64,000 nucleotides of DNA. Source: OLB16 sp964481775. GTDB lineage: Bacteria; Hinthialibacterota; Hinthialibacteria; OLB16. The stretch is taken from positions 1-64,000 of the forward strand of contig CAYZUX010000002.1 in NCBI GenBank assembly GCA_964481775.1, written 5' to 3'. This document shows, in pieces, positions 1 through 8,569 of the stretch; the first letter of the stretch is position 1, and every line of letters starts with the position of its first letter. Made by a program: the position numbers and the translations under genes. The notes below the pieces were generated by a model. That model made no database searches and had not been told where the DNA came from. It saw only the letters and a program-made list of their open reading frames with translations.

Positions 1-216
1 GTGGCTGATCCCTGTCCAGGGGGTGGCACCTACACAGTAGGGGACATCAATGACACGAATGGGTTGGTGGTTGTCCCAGTCTGCGACATGGAGAATGAAG
101 ATGGGGGTGGTGGAGTGACTTTCATGGCTCAGGGGCTTCATATCCACCGGCGTTCCTATCAGATGGATGCGTCTGGAAACTACGCACGCGATGCCAACCA
201 CACCTTCGCGAACTGA
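1..216 (+). CDS. 3' end of an unidentified gene, cut by the window edge
   Basis: The reading frame is open from base 1 and ends at a TGA, giving 71 visible residues. A GTG at base 1 could be a start but the gene most likely begins upstream. The visible part is rich in Gly, Asp and His and has no motif I recognise. A strong hairpin terminator follows about 50 bases after the stop, which supports this being the true end of a plus-strand transcript. Function unknown. Confidence 0.45.
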   Translation: MADPCPGGGTYTVGDINDTNGLVVVPVCDMENEDGGGGVTFMAQGLHIHRRSYQMDASGNYARDANHTFAN

Positions 217-267
217 AGAAATTCTCCTGAAAGAACCTCACCCCCTCTGAAGAACCTCACGCCCCAA

Positions 268-299
268 CCCCCTCTCCCGAAAGGAGAGGGGGGCTTTTT
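268..299 (+). terminator. Rho-independent terminator after the first gene
   Basis: A perfect 10-bp stem (268-277 with 283-292) with a 5-base CGAAA loop is followed by C and a run of five T. It lies just downstream of the plus-strand gene ending at 216 and faces the convergent argC. Confidence 0.8.
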
Positions 300-351
300 A
301 TGATGGGTCTACACCCGGTGGAGGGACACATTCCATTGCGTCCAAGCAGAA

Positions 352-369
352 GCCGGCATGAAAGCCGGC
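352..369. repeat. GCCGGC hairpin repeat near the end of argC
   Basis: GCCGGC, six bases, GCCGGC, flanked on one side by CCCTCC and a T-run at 384-391. It sits between convergent genes. On the plus strand the T-run makes it a possible second terminator. The GGAGGG-plus-palindrome layout resembles the other small GC-rich palindromes at 8539 and 43551, so it may belong to a dispersed intergenic repeat family. Confidence 0.35.
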
Positions 370-389
370 CCTCCAGCTGAAGATTTTTT

Positions 390-1424
390 TTACAACCAGA
401 TTCCCGGCTGCCTCAATCCGGCGGTTTCCTCGAAGCCCAGCATCAGGTTCATATTCTGAACCGCCTGGCCGGCGGCACCTTTGATGAGGTTGTCCTCGAC
501 GCTGGTGACGATCAGACGGTTGTTGCGGCTGTCCACATGCACGGAGATGTCCAGGAAATTGGATCCTTGAACCCCTTTAAGGGTGCACTCCTCACCCAGG
601 GGAAGGACCCGTACGAAAGGCTCGTCGGAGTAAGCCTTCTCATAAACCACCTGGACATCCTCGGCGGAGAGTTTACTGGTCAGCTCACCATAAATGGTGG
701 TGAGAATACCGCGGGTAACCGGCAAGAGATGTGGAACAAACGAAATCCTCACCTCCTGGCCCGCGAGGAGACTGAGTTCCTGTTCAACCTCGGGGATGTG
801 CTTGTGACCCGTCACCTTGTAGGCATTGAAGTTGCCATCGCACTCGGCGAAATGCATCCGTTGCGAAAGGTGTTTGCCTGCGCCGCTCACGCCAGACTTG
901 CAGTCGGCGATGATGGAAGTGGGGGAGATCAAACCCGCTCTGACCGCAGGAGCGATTCCCAGAGCCACACTGGTCGCATAACAGCCTGGATTGGCGACCA
1001 CCCGGGCATTGCGGATCTCCTCGCGATGCAACTCAGGTAAGCCATAGACCGCCTCTTTGAGCAGGTCCGGATCTTTGTGCTCAAGCCCATAAAAGGACTT
1101 GTGGATGGCGGTGTCACGCAGACGGGTATCGCCTGAAAAATCGACCACTCGAATCCCCCGGTCAAGGTAACCGCGGGCCAATTCCATGGTGACTCCATCG
1201 GGAGTGGCGAAGAAAACCAGGTCAGCCGGGAGACCGTCATCTTTCCCCACCACCATCTGCTGGGTGGTGCCCCGCAGATTGGGACGGTATTTCCAGAGGG
1301 GGGTTGGTTCCTCCGCACGGCGGTCGATGAGTTGTATCGAATCCACACTGGGATGAGAAATGAGAAGGCGTGCCAGCTCACTTCCCGAATAACCGGCAAC
1401 ACCGATGACTTTGACACTGGACAT
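390..1424 (-). CDS. argC: N-acetyl-gamma-glutamyl-phosphate reductase
   Basis: NADPH-dependent reduction of N-acetylglutamyl-5-phosphate to the semialdehyde, third step of arginine synthesis, cytosolic. The 344-residue length is normal. The N-terminal nucleotide-binding loop GVAGYSGSE is followed by the catalytic Cys148 in ANPGCYATS and by the conserved His region HKHIPEVEQ. The ATG at 1424 is chosen because AAGGAG lies about 10 bases upstream; an in-frame TTG two codons earlier lacks a better site. No other arg gene is adjacent. The gene is convergent with the fragment at 1-216 and follows the feo operon on the same strand. Confidence 0.95.
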   Translation of the reverse strand: MSSVKVIGVAGYSGSELARLLISHPSVDSIQLIDRRAEEPTPLWKYRPNLRGTTQQMVVGKDDGLPADLVFFATPDGVTMELARGYLDRGIRVVDFSGDTRLRDTAIHKSFYGLEHKDPDLLKEAVYGLPELHREEIRNARVVANPGCYATSVALGIAPAVRAGLISPTSIIADCKSGVSGAGKHLSQRMHFAECDGNFNAYKVTGHKHIPEVEQELSLLAGQEVRISFVPHLLPVTRGILTTIYGELTSKLSAEDVQVVYEKAYSDEPFVRVLPLGEECTLKGVQGSNFLDISVHVDSRNNRLIVTSVEDNLIKGAAGQAVQNMNLMLGFEETAGLRQPGIWL

Positions 1425-1460
1425 AACCAATCAACTCCTTGTGGCTGGGAGAACGGGGGA

Positions 1461-1625
1461 TTACTGCTGCTTGGGGATCTTGATCTGGATCCGGTTGGGA
1501 TTGCCCCTCTGTCCGGAATCACAACAAGAGCCACCCCCTCGCTTCCGCGAGGTATGGTAGAGGAGGTAGAGGATTGCTCCAAGGACAGCCGCCGCAACAA
1601 GGAGTGGATCGAGCCAGTCCGACAT
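1461..1625 (-). CDS. Small FeoB-associated Cys-rich membrane protein
   Basis: A 54-residue protein with an N-terminal hydrophobic helix (about residues 5-23, DPLLVAAAVLGAILYLLY), then a basic stretch, a GGGSCCDSG cysteine pair and a polar tail. Its ATG shares one base with the feoB stop (TGATG), so translation is coupled. Tiny single-helix proteins with vicinal cysteines directly after feoB are a known class (FeoB-associated Cys-rich membrane protein), assumed to assist ferrous iron transport. It is short and easily missed by gene callers, but the position, overlap and composition fit well. Confidence 0.8.
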   Translation of the reverse strand: MSDWLDPLLVAAAVLGAILYLLYHTSRKRGGGSCCDSGQRGNPNRIQIKIPKQQ

Positions 1626-3829
1626 CAGCTGTACCCCAAAAGTTTGCCACCCTGATAGAAGAGGAACGACATCCCCCAGGCAAGCAGACTCATATACACA
1701 AACATGAAAACGGGCCAGGTCCAGGAGTGGGTTTCACGTTTGACGACCGCAAGGGTAGACATGCACTGACAGGCGAATACATAAAAGATCAGAAGGGATA
1801 AACCAACCAGGGGAGTGTAAAGCGGGAGGTCCGAACCCTCTCGTTTTTCGGCCCGGAGTGCCTGACGGAGGGAGGAGCTCGACTCGTTCTCCTCACCACT
1901 GCCGATACCATAGATCACGCCCATGGTGCTTACAAAAACCTCGCGCGCCGCAAAAGAAGCGACCAATCCAATTCCGATCTTCCAGTCAAACCCCAACGGT
2001 TCGATCAGTGGTTCGAGGGCGCGTCCAAATTTCCCCCCCAGGCTATTTTCAAGGATCGACTCCCGTTCTTTCAGATCAACCATCGCCAAAGCCTCGGATT
2101 TGGCGGTATCAGAAAGGTCCGTACTGCTCTCGATCCGTGTACGTTCCGCCACAAAGTGATCTTCCATGTTTTTATCACGCGGAAAAGAGAGAAATACCCA
2201 CAGAAGAATCGTCACCGCAAGGATGACTGTTCCCGCGCGGGCAAGGAATTGGAGACTGCGATCCCAAAGCAGCAAAAGCAGGGTCTTGAGTGAGGGCAGT
2301 TTGTATGTGGGCAATTCCAGGAGGAGAACCGGCTTGGGGCTTCTGAGCAGGGTTTTCTTGAAAATTGCCGCCACGACAATCGCCATGGCCACACCAAGGA
2401 AGTAAAGGAGGAGCATCACCACCCCTCCCACATTAAAGAAACCGAAGATCTTCTGGTCCGCCGCGAAGACAGTTCCGATCACCAGGGTATACACCGGCAA
2501 ACGTGCACTGCAGGACATCAGGGGAGCGACCAGTATCGTCACAAGCCGGTCTTTGCGGCTGGGAATGGTACGTGTCGTCATGATTCCAGGAACCGCACAG
2601 GCGAAACTGGAAAGGAGTGGGACAAAGGCTTTGCCATCCAGTCCCACCGCCGACATAAGGCGATCCATGATGAAAGCAGCCCGCGCCAGATATCCAGTGT
2701 CCTCCAGAATTCCCAGGAACAGAAAGAGGATAAGAATCTGGGGCAGAAAAATTACTGTGTTACCAACCCCGGCAAGGATCCCTTCGACAAGCATCCCACG
2801 GAAAAGGGAGTCGGGAAGGCTGGCCTCGATCACCCCTCCCAACCACCCGAAGAACGAATCAATGATATCCATGGCAGGACCAGACCAACTGAAGATGGCC
2901 TGAAAAACAAAGGCGAAAACCGCCGCAAAGATGATCGGGCCCAACACCAGGTGGAGGAAGATTCCATCCAGTTTCTCAGTCAGGGTATGGGGGCGTTCCT
3001 CATGAAAAAACTGTGCATCCTGGAGCAAGCCGCCAATATAGGCGTAGCGTGCCTCGGACTCCACTTTGCGGAGAAGATCAGTCTTGAGGTGGAGATCATT
3101 GAGAGTCTTGCGGGTAAGTTCCATCTCAAGAGGAGGTAGTCGAACTGCTTCATCCCCCTCGAGGTTAGCCAGAAGCGCCCATAGGGCTTCCGGACGGCAA
3201 TCTCTTCCGGGTGGAATCACTCCACGGTCCCGGAAATGACCCGACAGGTATCCGACTGGCTCCTCGAGAGTGGGAGGAAGCGAGTTGATGAATGGTGTTC
3301 TGGCTGTCCCATTGGTGTGGGAGTTGTTGAGAAGCTCATTCAGCTTCCTGATCACCTGCGCAATACCCTCCCCCTTGCGGGCTATTGCAGGGATCACCGG
3401 ACAGCCAAGGGTTTTTTCCAGACGAGCCGGTTCCAGGTGGTAGCCCTTCTCGGCGGCAATGTCGATCATGTTCAGGATGACAATGAGCGGGATACCATGG
3501 TCGATCAATTGAGTCACGAGGTAGAGGTTACGCTCGAGGTTGGAGGCATCTATGACACAAAGGACCAGGGAGGGGGCTTCACGATGCGGAATTCTTCCGA
3601 AAAGCACATCATGCGCCACCTGCTCCTCGGGGCTTCTTGCGGTCAGACTATAACAGCCGGGAAGATCCACGAGGATCACAGATTCCCCGTTGGAAAGACG
3701 GAGGATGGCCTCTTTCTGTTCAACTGTAACACCGGGATAATTGGCAACTTTCTGACGTGTTCCCGCAAGGGCATTGAAGACTGTGGTCTTCCCAGCATTC
3801 GGATTCCCGGCAACAGCGACACATTTCAT
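1625..3829 (-). CDS. feoB: Ferrous iron transport protein B
   Basis: Inner-membrane Fe(II) transporter with a cytosolic GTPase domain. G motifs are visible: G1 GNPNAGKT (8-15), G2 PGVTVE (32-37), G3 DLPG (55-58) and G4 NMID (120-123). A helical region follows, then a membrane domain with gate-type segments, including the conserved stretch around LSSFACAVPGIMTTR and the cysteine in PLMSCSARLPVY. The 734-residue length is typical. It lies 32 bases after feoA and is coupled to the small Cys-rich gene downstream, forming feoA-feoB-small protein. I see no clear Fur box upstream of feoA. Confidence 0.97.
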   Translation of the reverse strand: MKCVAVAGNPNAGKTTVFNALAGTRQKVANYPGVTVEQKEAILRLSNGESVILVDLPGCYSLTARSPEEQVAHDVLFGRIPHREAPSLVLCVIDASNLERNLYLVTQLIDHGIPLIVILNMIDIAAEKGYHLEPARLEKTLGCPVIPAIARKGEGIAQVIRKLNELLNNSHTNGTARTPFINSLPPTLEEPVGYLSGHFRDRGVIPPGRDCRPEALWALLANLEGDEAVRLPPLEMELTRKTLNDLHLKTDLLRKVESEARYAYIGGLLQDAQFFHEERPHTLTEKLDGIFLHLVLGPIIFAAVFAFVFQAIFSWSGPAMDIIDSFFGWLGGVIEASLPDSLFRGMLVEGILAGVGNTVIFLPQILILFLFLGILEDTGYLARAAFIMDRLMSAVGLDGKAFVPLLSSFACAVPGIMTTRTIPSRKDRLVTILVAPLMSCSARLPVYTLVIGTVFAADQKIFGFFNVGGVVMLLLYFLGVAMAIVVAAIFKKTLLRSPKPVLLLELPTYKLPSLKTLLLLLWDRSLQFLARAGTVILAVTILLWVFLSFPRDKNMEDHFVAERTRIESSTDLSDTAKSEALAMVDLKERESILENSLGGKFGRALEPLIEPLGFDWKIGIGLVASFAAREVFVSTMGVIYGIGSGEENESSSSLRQALRAEKREGSDLPLYTPLVGLSLLIFYVFACQCMSTLAVVKRETHSWTWPVFMFVYMSLLAWGMSFLFYQGGKLLGYS

Positions 3830-3861
3830 GGAAGGTTTCCGGGATTCTGGTGATAGAAGGT

Positions 3862-4098
3862 TCAGGCAGGTTGAGGTTCCAGGAGAATCTCCTGGGCATC
3901 ACGCCGACGAATGGCAATATAGGTTCCCTTAATACGGATGGCGATGGGACAACCGAAGGGCGAAGTTCTCTCGACTTTCACCAGGGAGCCTGCCACAAGA
4001 CCCATCTCCATGAGCCGGGTGATCGAGTCGCCGGCGCCATTGACTTTCAAGACCTTTCCAACTTTGCCAATCGGCAGTTTGTCTAATGAGATCCCCAT
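3862..4098 (-). CDS. feoA: Ferrous iron transport protein A
   Basis: A small SH3-like cytosolic partner of FeoB, 78 residues from the ATG at 4098. The conserved features are LPIGKVGKV near the start, ITRLMEMGL in the middle and the C-terminal strand YIAIRRRDAQEIL. A GAGG site lies about 9 bases before this ATG; a GTG five codons earlier would give 83 residues but has no better ribosome site. First gene of the feo operon. Confidence 0.93.
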   Translation of the reverse strand: MGISLDKLPIGKVGKVLKVNGAGDSITRLMEMGLVAGSLVKVERTSPFGCPIAIRIKGTYIAIRRRDAQEILLEPQPA

Positions 4099-4224
4099 TT
4101 CCAGATACCTCACCCTATTTTCTGTCAGTGTACCCTAACCAATGATGGAAGTATAGATCCCTCCGTTGTGTTTACATAAAAAAATTAGCCTTTGGGAACA
4201 AGAATAAGGAAATGCAATCATAGG

Positions 4225-5034
4225 CTACCCTCTGGAAAGCTCTCGGGCACGGTCTCTCGCCGCGGTCACCCCTGCGAGCAAAGCCTGCTCCAGACCGCTC
4301 TTTTCCATGGCCTCCAAGCCAGCCAAAGTGGTCCCACCGGGTGAACAGACACGACGGCAGAGCTCCCCAGCGGGTTCCGGGGAGGATGCAAGCATCTCCG
4401 AGGCTCCGAGGAAGGTTTGCCGGACCAGCGCAGAGGACTGCTTTTCGCTCAACCCCAGAATGGTTCCCGCCCGGATCAGGATCTCGGCCATGCGGAAGAT
4501 GTAGCCGGGACCACTGCCGCTGATGGCTGTGACTGCATCCAGTAGCTCCTCCGGGAGTCGTATCGTGGTCCCCACTGTCTGGAGGATACTCTCTGCAACC
4601 AAGTAAGCATCCTCCGGAGTGGGTGGACTGATTGCAATACCGGTAACTCCCTTGCCGAGGGTCGCAGGAAGATTGGGCATGGTCCGTACAAGCCGGGTAT
4701 GTCCATTGAGCCTTTCTCGCAACACCGTCGTTGTCACCCCCGCAAGGATCGAGAGGACTGTCTGATCTGAAGACAGGGCTGACGCGATCGCTGGTGCTAC
4801 CTGGCTGAGAACCTGGGGTTTAATGGCCAGAACCACGGTCTCACTGCCACGAATCACATCGAGGTTGTTCTCTGAAACATCAACCCCGCTCTCATTGGCA
4901 AGGAAAGCCCGCCTCGCAGGTGAGACATCACTGACCAGAATTTGGGTGGGGAGACAAAGACCACGGTTCAGTAAACCACGCAGCAGGGCCACTGCCATGT
5001 TCCCCCCACCGACAAAACCATAACGATAATCCAT
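4225..5034 (-). CDS. proC: Pyrroline-5-carboxylate reductase
   Basis: NAD(P)H-dependent last step of proline synthesis in the cytosol. The 269-residue protein has the N-terminal dinucleotide-binding FVGGGNMA, then AIKPQVL, the AISGSGPGYIF segment and the C-terminal dimerisation signature VCSPGGTTLAGL, all typical of ProC. Only 11 bases separate it from the upstream sugar-binding protein gene, so the two are probably co-transcribed, although they have no known functional link. Confidence 0.95.
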   Translation of the reverse strand: MDYRYGFVGGGNMAVALLRGLLNRGLCLPTQILVSDVSPARRAFLANESGVDVSENNLDVIRGSETVVLAIKPQVLSQVAPAIASALSSDQTVLSILAGVTTTVLRERLNGHTRLVRTMPNLPATLGKGVTGIAISPPTPEDAYLVAESILQTVGTTIRLPEELLDAVTAISGSGPGYIFRMAEILIRAGTILGLSEKQSSALVRQTFLGASEMLASSPEPAGELCRRVCSPGGTTLAGLEAMEKSGLEQALLAGVTAARDRARELSRG

Positions 5035-5045
5035 GGCAAGGTCCC

Positions 5046-5984
5046 TTACTTGAGAGTGAAGCCTTTCGATTTGGCAAATTCAATGACATTTTCTTTGGTG
5101 ACCACATCGGTTCCGGTGTCGACATCATCCGCCACTTCTTTCATCCTGTCTCCCGCTTTGCGAAGTTTGTCGAGGGTCATGATGGCTTCATATCCAACCG
5201 CGATCGGCTTCTGACCGACCACCGCCTCCATGAGTCCATCCTTGATGAGCTGGAGTTCGATTTCCATGGTGTCAAATCCGATCACCACATAATCGAGACC
5301 CTTATCACGGCGAAGGTTTGCAGCCGGAATCGCACTCCACAGGCCGACACCAAAGATCCCCTTGGTATCCGGGTTGGCCGCGAGATAGGCTTCGATGATC
5401 TGGGTAGCGCGATTCATGTCATCATTGCAATACTGAATGGGAGCCAGTTCCAGGTTCGAGCCTTTCAGGGCGCGTTGAAAACCTTCAACCCGTTGGTTGA
5501 GGTTGAGTGCCCCCGGTCCTCCACTCACCGCCAATACCTTACCCCCACCTGGGAGGTACTTTTTCAACAACTTTCCCGCCTCATAACCGGCCTGTTCATT
5601 AAAGGTTCCAACATAACACAGGCGTTCAGAATCAGGTGAGTCGGCATCGAAACAGATCACCGGGATCCCTCTGGCACGTGCTTTGGCGATCACCTCGATG
5701 ACACTGTCGGGAACATTCGGTGAAATCCCGATACCATCGACTTTTTTCTCAAGCAAGGCCTCGATCTTCTGGACCTGTTGATTGGCATCAGCCTCGATGG
5801 GGGCCACAAACTCAGCCTTGACACCAAGCTCTTTTGCAGCCTTGTCCATCCCGACCTTGACCTCATCCCAGAAGGGATTGTTCAACGATTTCGGGCAAAG
5901 GGCATAGAAAATTTCCTCGGCTTGGACTGAAGCACCTGATACTGAAACGAAAGCCACTATACCAAGCAGGATTGCTCTGGACAT
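5046..5984 (-). CDS. Periplasmic sugar-binding protein of the ribose/galactose type
   Basis: A 312-residue secreted protein with a Sec signal peptide ending near SVQAEE. The mature part is a Peripla_BP_4 fold (RbsB-like): FYALCPKSLNNPFWDEV at the start, the GIGISPN hinge strand, VICFDADSPDS and VIGFDTMEI. It should deliver a monosaccharide to an ABC importer, but no permease or ATPase gene is near. The ATG at 5984 follows GGGAGG by six bases; an upstream in-frame codon is weaker. Next gene is proC. The substrate cannot be read from the sequence. Confidence 0.88.
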   Translation of the reverse strand: MSRAILLGIVAFVSVSGASVQAEEIFYALCPKSLNNPFWDEVKVGMDKAAKELGVKAEFVAPIEADANQQVQKIEALLEKKVDGIGISPNVPDSVIEVIAKARARGIPVICFDADSPDSERLCYVGTFNEQAGYEAGKLLKKYLPGGGKVLAVSGGPGALNLNQRVEGFQRALKGSNLELAPIQYCNDDMNRATQIIEAYLAANPDTKGIFGVGLWSAIPAANLRRDKGLDYVVIGFDTMEIELQLIKDGLMEAVVGQKPIAVGYEAIMTLDKLRKAGDRMKEVADDVDTGTDVVTKENVIEFAKSKGFTLK

Positions 5985-6137
5985 GATTCCTCCCATCAGG
6001 AAAAAGGATGTGTATGGCCAAGCAGATCGATGACCTACTGAAACGGGAGTCTACCTTTCCGTTGAAGGCGGTGCAATCATGCCGGTCTGAGGCCAAGCTG
6101 GCCCTGTCTGTTTTCAACTACCGAGGAGGCCACCGAC

Positions 6138-7598
6138 ATGACACGGTCGTTGCAGTTTCTCTCTACCACGATGGGATTGTTCTTGTCTTTCCAAGTGCTG
6201 GCAGGAACCACCACACTGGATGCGGATGGGGGGATCCGGTTGAACGGTGAACGGTGGTTCCCAATCGGGCTTTATGCGACGCCTGCCGATGCCACCGGAT
6301 TCCAGGAGATCGCCAAGGTGGGATTCAACCTTGTCCGGACTGGATCTGACAAAAAGGAACTGGATCTGGCTTATGGAGCGGGACTTACCGCCTGGATTCC
6401 AGTCGGCGGTGAATCGTCGGTTACCGATCCTACCAGCGAGGCACGTCTGGCTAACCTGGTGAACGGGTTGAAAGACCATCCGGCATTGGCCTTCTGGGAG
6501 CTGCCCGATGAGGCCCTGTGGAATATTCAACACACCATCCGGGAGGCCTATGGAGCGGAAAGAAGCCAGATGTTCGAGGCCCTCTCCACCAAGCTCCAGG
6601 CGGGGGGAGAGGTTACCGCCCTGAAGAACCTTTATCGTGAGTTGGTCTCAGCGGAGGCGATTCAAAATTCCGCTGGAATGGAAGCCAATCTCGCTGAACT
6701 CCGCAAGAATCTCCTTCCCGATACCCCCCCCAGCAATCGCCGGTCGCTGGCCACCTGTCTCGAAGAAGAGGCTCGTCTCTATCAAAACTTCCTCGCGGGT
6801 TACCGCACTTTCAGGAAAAATGATCCCAACCATCTGGTCTGGCAGAATCATGCTCCCCGTAACAGCGCTGATCTGCTGGCCAAACACGCGGATTATTGCG
6901 ATCTCATTGGTTGCGACATCTATGCTTATCCTGCTGACTCCTCCAATGGACACTCCGATCTGATTGATCGTTCGCTGGCATCAGTGGGGGCTTACACCGA
7001 ACGATTCGGCAGACTGGCGCCAGATAAGGGAGTCTTGATGGTCCTCCAGGGTTTCGGATGGAAGGCGATCAATCCAAGCAGCACCGCGGGTGGTCCCCCG
7101 GAATACCTGCACTCCCGTTTCATGGCCTATGACGCCATAGCACGTGGAGCCAATGCCATCTGTTATTGGGGAACCAATTATGATGATGAACAGAAATCGG
7201 CCTGGAAAGGTCTGGTTCCCGTGATCCGTGAGTTGGCCAGCCTTCAGAAGTTTCTCGCACAACCGGAGGTTCAACTCCCCCTGCGGATCGAGCAGACACC
7301 CTCCTGGAATTCCCAGGAACATTCTGTCATCTGCAGTGTACGGCGTGTGGGAGAAGACTGGCTGTTTATCTTTGTCAATGAACTGAGTGCGCCTCAATCA
7401 GTCCAGGTGGAGTTTCCAGCGCAATTTGTGGGCAAACGGCTCTACCTGCTTTATGAAAACCTGTTCGTGGATCCCGTGGCGGAAGGGTACTTCCCACTCG
7501 CATTCCCCGGATATGGGGTGAGGATTCTCTCCACACAAAATGATCTGGAGGTGGAGGAGTTGAGGGGTCTGAACCGGTTTTTCAAGGAGCCTTTCTGA
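6138..7598 (+). CDS. Secreted glycoside-hydrolase-like protein (TIM-barrel type)
   Basis: 486 residues with a signal peptide ending near QVLAGTT. It begins with a glycosidase-like NGERWFPIGLYA segment, common in barrels that act on polysaccharides. Later motifs include HPALAFWELPDE, where an acid-base Glu is plausible, LIGCDIYAYP and AICYWGTNYDDE. A C-terminal beta-rich part follows. I cannot assign a CAZy family. An AGGAGG site precedes the ATG by nine bases. It is followed 37 bases later by a Tat-type aldo/keto reductase on the same strand and is divergent from the sugar-binding protein gene. Confidence 0.7.
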   Translation: MTRSLQFLSTTMGLFLSFQVLAGTTTLDADGGIRLNGERWFPIGLYATPADATGFQEIAKVGFNLVRTGSDKKELDLAYGAGLTAWIPVGGESSVTDPTSEARLANLVNGLKDHPALAFWELPDEALWNIQHTIREAYGAERSQMFEALSTKLQAGGEVTALKNLYRELVSAEAIQNSAGMEANLAELRKNLLPDTPPSNRRSLATCLEEEARLYQNFLAGYRTFRKNDPNHLVWQNHAPRNSADLLAKHADYCDLIGCDIYAYPADSSNGHSDLIDRSLASVGAYTERFGRLAPDKGVLMVLQGFGWKAINPSSTAGGPPEYLHSRFMAYDAIARGANAICYWGTNYDDEQKSAWKGLVPVIRELASLQKFLAQPEVQLPLRIEQTPSWNSQEHSVICSVRRVGEDWLFIFVNELSAPQSVQVEFPAQFVGKRLYLLYENLFVDPVAEGYFPLAFPGYGVRILSTQNDLEVEELRGLNRFFKEPF

Positions 7599-7635
7599 GA
7601 TAAGCTAAGGAAATCACTACGGGAGGTCGAAGGCC

Positions 7636-8538
7636 ATGAAACGTCGGACTTTTATCGGTGGGGCTTTGGCGGGAGCCACAACCCTCCTGGCTGGATCACA
7701 AGTAGCGACCCACACTGAAACTCCGGAAACCAAGGGGCCCAATCCATTCGAGAAGGTTCCCCTTGGAAAGAGTGGTCTGGTTGTATCTCGCGTGGGGATG
7801 GGCAGCGGGATGCGTGGCTGGCAGAGGCGCTCCAATCAAACCCGTCTGGGAGATGAAAAGTTCCGCGCCCTCTGGCGGTATGGATTCGACCAGGGAATCA
7901 ACTATTTCGACATGGCGGATCTATATGGAAGCCACCAGGATGTCATGGTGGCCCTGAAGGGAGTGCCTCGTGACCAGTTTGTGCTGGTCAGCAAGATCTG
8001 GTGGCGTGAGGGAGGACTTCCCGAACAGGAACGGCTAGATGCAGACATTCTGGTGGAACGATTCCTCAAGGAGATCGGGACCGATTATATCGATCTGGTC
8101 CATCTACACTGTGTGACCGAAGCCGATTGGCCGATCAAGCTGGCCAAACAGATGGAATTGCTTGATAAGGTCAAGCAACAGGGGAAGATCCGTGCCCACG
8201 GGGTATCGGTACATGCCCTGCCAGCGCTTGCGGTTGCGGCGGAACATCCCTGGGTCGATGCGGTCCATACACGCATCAATCCATTTGGGGTTAAAATGGA
8301 TGGCCCCCCTGATCAGGTGGTTCCCATTCTCAAAAGGATGCATGCCAATGGCAAAGGTGTGACCGGAATGAAGATCATCGGAGAGGGAGAGTTCCGGAAT
8401 GATCCGGACAAGCGCGATCAGTCGATCCGTTTTGTCCTGAACCTTGAGTGTGTCGACACCTGCATCGTCGGTTTCGAAAAACCCGAGGAAGTCGATGACT
8501 TCAGGGAACGTGCGATAAAGGCACTGGCGGAGGTATAA
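7636..8538 (+). CDS. Tat-exported aldo/keto reductase family protein
   Basis: 300 residues. The N-terminus MKRRTFIGGALAGA is a Tat-like signal. The (beta/alpha)8 reductase fold follows, with the catalytic Asp and Tyr in NYFDMADLYGSH, the Lys in LVSKIWW and the His in DLVHLHC, so the AKR tetrad appears complete. NADPH-dependent enzymes exported by Tat are usually folded with cofactor first. The substrate is unknown; the upstream glycosidase suggests a carbohydrate role, which is inference. The ATG follows GGGAGG closely. Confidence 0.85.
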   Translation: MKRRTFIGGALAGATTLLAGSQVATHTETPETKGPNPFEKVPLGKSGLVVSRVGMGSGMRGWQRRSNQTRLGDEKFRALWRYGFDQGINYFDMADLYGSHQDVMVALKGVPRDQFVLVSKIWWREGGLPEQERLDADILVERFLKEIGTDYIDLVHLHCVTEADWPIKLAKQMELLDKVKQQGKIRAHGVSVHALPALAVAAEHPWVDAVHTRINPFGVKMDGPPDQVVPILKRMHANGKGVTGMKIIGEGEFRNDPDKRDQSIRFVLNLECVDTCIVGFEKPEEVDDFRERAIKALAEV

Positions 8539-8556
8539 GGGCATCCCGCCCTACCC
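8539..8556. repeat. Short palindromic intergenic repeat, GTAGGGCGGGATGCCC type
   Basis: Immediately after the aldo/keto reductase stop, between convergent genes. Read on the minus strand it is GTAGGGCGGGATGCCC, close to GTAGGGTGGGGCTTGCCCC at 43548. Two related copies in unrelated intergenic gaps suggest a dispersed family. Confidence 0.35.
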
Positions 8557-8569
8557 CCGAACGGGTTCT

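Noticed and set aside
4099..4224. Fur box upstream of feoA
   Set aside because: No stretch resembles GATAATGATAATCATTATC closely enough to claim a site.
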